This document shows, piece by piece, positions 62,306 to 64,000 of a stretch of 64,000 nt of DNA (position 1 is its first letter; every line of letters begins with the position of its first letter). Where the stretch lies: positions 1,116,001 through 1,180,000 of the forward strand of contig CBDHFM010000030.1 in assembly GCA_965262505.1 (NCBI GenBank). Direction: 5' to 3'. The translations under genes were made by a program, and so were the position numbers. This stretch comes from JACPPO01 sp965262505 (GTDB lineage: Bacteria; Acidobacteriota; Vicinamibacteria; Vicinamibacterales; UBA2999). The notes beneath the pieces were generated by a model. It was not told where the DNA came from and searched no databases. It saw only the letters and a list, made by a program, of their open reading frames with translations.

Positions 62306-63743
62306 GGGGATGTCCCACTGACTGTTGAAAATTGACGCGGCGGCTCCTCACTGCTCGTGATACACGAGTGGTGGGCAACCCGAGGCGACACGCCTCACAG
62401 CAAAGGAGCCGCCATGAAGAAGTCTCGCACAGTCCGTCCCGCCGCTGGTGTTGAATCTCCGCCCCCGCGTCGCCTGCCCCTCGTCGAGCTGCTGATCGAT
62501 ACCGAGGCGGAGCTGTTCGAGCTCGCGGTGCGGTCAGGGTTACAGGTCTTGGACGCCATGCTCGAAGACGATCGGACCGCGATCTGTGGCCCGCGGTACG
62601 CGCACCAGGCCGACCGTACGGCGGCCCGGGCCGGGACGGTGGCCAGTGAGGTCGTCCTCGGCGGGCGCAAGGTGGCAATCCGGCGTCCCCGGGTCCGCGC
62701 GGCCCGCCAGGAAGTACCGCTGCCGACTTTCCAGACGATGGCCCAGACCGATCCCCTGCGGCGCCGCACTGTCGAGCAGCTGTTGGTCGGTGTCAGCACC
62801 CGGGGCTATGCTCGGAGTCTGGAGCCGCTCCCGGCCGACGTCCCCAGCCGTAGCGTGAGTAAGAGCGCCGTCAGCCGCCGGTTTGTCGCCAAGACCGCCG
62901 CGCAACTGGCCGCGTGGCAGGCGACGCCCCTCGAGAACCTGGATCTGGTCGGCCTCGTCCTCGACGGTGTCCACATCGGCGAGCACTGTCTGGTCGTCGC
63001 CTTGGGGGTCGGCGCCGACGGCACGAAGCACGCCCTCGGGCTCTGGGAAGGCTCGACGGAGAACGCGACCGTCTGTCAGAGCCTGCTGGCCAACCTCCAG
63101 AGCCGTGGCCTGCGCACCGATCGGAGTGTGCTGGTGATGCTCGATGGGTCGAAGGCGCTGCGGGCGGCGGTGACTGCGGTGTTCGGCCGCGCCGCCGTGG
63201 TGCAGCGCTGCCAAGTCCACAAGACCCGCAACATCCTCGACCATTTACCGGCGCGCCAGCGGCCCTGGGTGCAGGCCATCCTGCGGCGGGCCTATCAGCA
63301 CGAGGACGTGAAGACCGCGATGCGGTTGCTACGGAACCTCGCCCGCCGCCTCGACCGGGAACATCCGTGCGCGGCGGCCAGTGTGCGGGAAGGGCTCGAA
63401 GAGACCGTGACCGTGCTCACGCTCGGCCTCGCTCCCCGTCTCCAGCGCTCGCTGGCCACCACCAACGCCGCCGAGAGCCTCATCAGCCGGACCCGCCACG
63501 TCAAACGCAACGTCAAGCGCTGGCGGGGCGGCCAGATGATGCTGCGCTGGGTCGCCGCGGGTGTGCTCGAAGCAGCCAAAGGGTTCCGGCGCCTGAAGGG
63601 ACATGCGGATATGCCGCAGCTCGTCGCGGCCCTCCGCGCCCGAGATCACCGTCTCGGCCTCGGAGACTCCAGGGAGGCGCAGCACGTCGCTTAGAATGTC
63701 ACCCGAGTCGCCGCCGAGTTTCAACAGCGGCCGGGACATCCCC
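62306..63743. mobile_element. IS256-family element with 9-base target duplication
   Basis: Tips GGGGATGTCCC (62306-62316) and GGGACATCCCC (63733-63743) are perfect inverted repeats, with further partial match inwards (CTGTTGAAA). CCGGCTCCG is duplicated at 62297-62305 and 63744-63752. Inserted in the unknown gene of the second IS1595 element. A CTCGTG-ATA-CACGAG hairpin lies at 62354-62368 before the transposase. Confidence 0.94.
62414..63694 (+). CDS. IS256-family transposase
   Basis: A 426-residue mutator-type transposase. Asp in LVGLVLDGVHIGEH, Asp in VLVMLDGSKALRAAV, the RCQVHKTRNIL motif typical of the family and Glu in TTNAAESLISRTR form the catalytic set. ATG 62414 follows AAAGGAG. 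Intact and, by position, among the latest insertions. Confidence 0.93.
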   Translation: MKKSRTVRPAAGVESPPPRRLPLVELLIDTEAELFELAVRSGLQVLDAMLEDDRTAICGPRYAHQADRTAARAGTVASEVVLGGRKVAIRRPRVRAARQEVPLPTFQTMAQTDPLRRRTVEQLLVGVSTRGYARSLEPLPADVPSRSVSKSAVSRRFVAKTAAQLAAWQATPLENLDLVGLVLDGVHIGEHCLVVALGVGADGTKHALGLWEGSTENATVCQSLLANLQSRGLRTDRSVLVMLDGSKALRAAVTAVFGRAAVVQRCQVHKTRNILDHLPARQRPWVQAILRRAYQHEDVKTAMRLLRNLARRLDREHPCAAASVREGLEETVTVLTLGLAPRLQRSLATTNAAESLISRTRHVKRNVKRWRGGQMMLRWVAAGVLEAAKGFRRLKGHADMPQLVAALRARDHRLGLGDSREAQHVA

Positions 63744-64000
63744 CCGGCTCCGTATCACCGGAGTTAGGCATGGATCAGCGGACATCCTATTGGAGATATG
63801 GGATGTCGTTGGTAAAGCGTCCGACCACCTGCAAGGTATCGACGTACTTGGGCGTACGGCTATCGGAATAGTCACCACAATATTTGGGGTCATCAAGATC
63901 AAGAAGCATCTCAAGAATAGGCCGTTCAGCGACAAGGTTTCTGGTGATAACGCGATCACAATCCAGAATTCAGAGAACGTTAAAATTGAGATGCCGGTCC

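Larger units (their letters stand above)
59820..64000 (+). mobile_element. Second IS1595-family element with extra gene, running off the right edge
   Basis: Begins at about 59820 (GGGGATTATATCTGAAAG) inside the ISAzo13 element. It contains a transposase gene and a following unknown gene overlapping it by ATGA. Each is split by a later insertion (IS3 at 60224-61502, IS256 at 62306-63743). The right end is outside the window. Confidence 0.75.
62142..64000 (+). pseudogene. Unknown gene after IS1595 transposase, split by IS256, 3' end outside window
   Basis: ATG at 62142 overlaps the transposase stop (ATGA). Joining 62142-62305 with 63753 onwards gives one open frame of about 137 residues to the window edge, reading VQHRLR-ITGVRHGSADILLE across the junction. 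Features: NLRYKGPDVDDGSMSIEDIVP, a hydrophobic stretch (AIGIVTTIFGVIKIKKHLK) and ITIQNSENVKIEMP at the visible end. No known domain. Coupling to the transposase suggests a passenger gene of the element. Confidence 0.7.

Noticed and set aside
55859..64000. Prophage or integrative conjugative element
   Set aside because: No integrase of the tyrosine or serine type, no phage structural or conjugation genes and no att-like repeats; only IS transposases and accessory genes were seen.

Overview
The window is GC-rich, densely coded chromosomal DNA. Gene content suggests Acidobacteriota, probably the Vicinamibacteria lineage: two DUF6152-type secreted proteins, a DUF5916 outer-membrane protein with a carbohydrate-binding family 9 domain, a secreted M28 peptidase, ArsR-methyltransferase fusions and B12-dependent MetH. 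This placement is inferred from protein families; no rRNA or tRNA gene was seen. GTG and TTG starts are frequent.

Layout. 1-6.4 kb: small secreted proteins, a Bcr/CflA-type exporter, a ModA-like binding protein and an NCS2 permease. 6.5-11.8 kb: a FrnE-like DsbA protein and Ada flanking a MITE-like inverted-repeat element, an M28 peptidase, a B12-binding radical SAM protein and a 50-residue metallothionein. 11.8-18.8 kb: PepSY membrane protein with MBL-fold enzyme, FdxA, then an aat-clpS-clpA-pdxH operon that is a complete bacterial N-degron module. 18.9-25.6 kb: TPR-metalloprotease, RRM protein, flippase-like protein and a four-gene operon that begins with a degenerate kinase-like membrane protein. 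25.7-44.3 kb: methyl-cycle genes. ahcY and metH each sit downstream of their own ArsR-methyltransferase fusion gene, with palindromic operator candidates beside the regulator starts. Between them lie an IS630 element, apaG, an ABC exporter, a quinone oxidoreductase, a broken lpxD, an FMN oxidase, a GNAT protein, glnA and an integrase-type IS. 44.5-55.9 kb: DUF349 protein, speA, a hotdog thioesterase, thrC, pepF and a frameshifted DUF5916 gene.

From about 55.86 kb to the right edge the sequence is a nested pile of mobile elements: an IS1595 element, a membrane-protein gene split by an IS630 element, a truncated ISAzo13 element, and a second IS1595 element whose transposase is split by an IS3 element and whose second gene is split by an IS256 element. 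Three interrupted genes can be rejoined exactly across their target-site duplications (TA, CGAT, CCGGCTCCG), each giving one continuous frame. This gives a relative order of insertions and exposes two uncharacterised accessory gene families next to IS1595 transposases.

How the genes work together: AhcY converts S-adenosylhomocysteine to homocysteine and MetH remethylates it, so the two fusion regulators bracket successive steps of one cycle. ClpS and Aat deliver N-degron substrates to ClpA. A second theme is short degenerate tandem repeats (6-14 bp units) at gene ends or inside flexible protein linkers at seven or more places.
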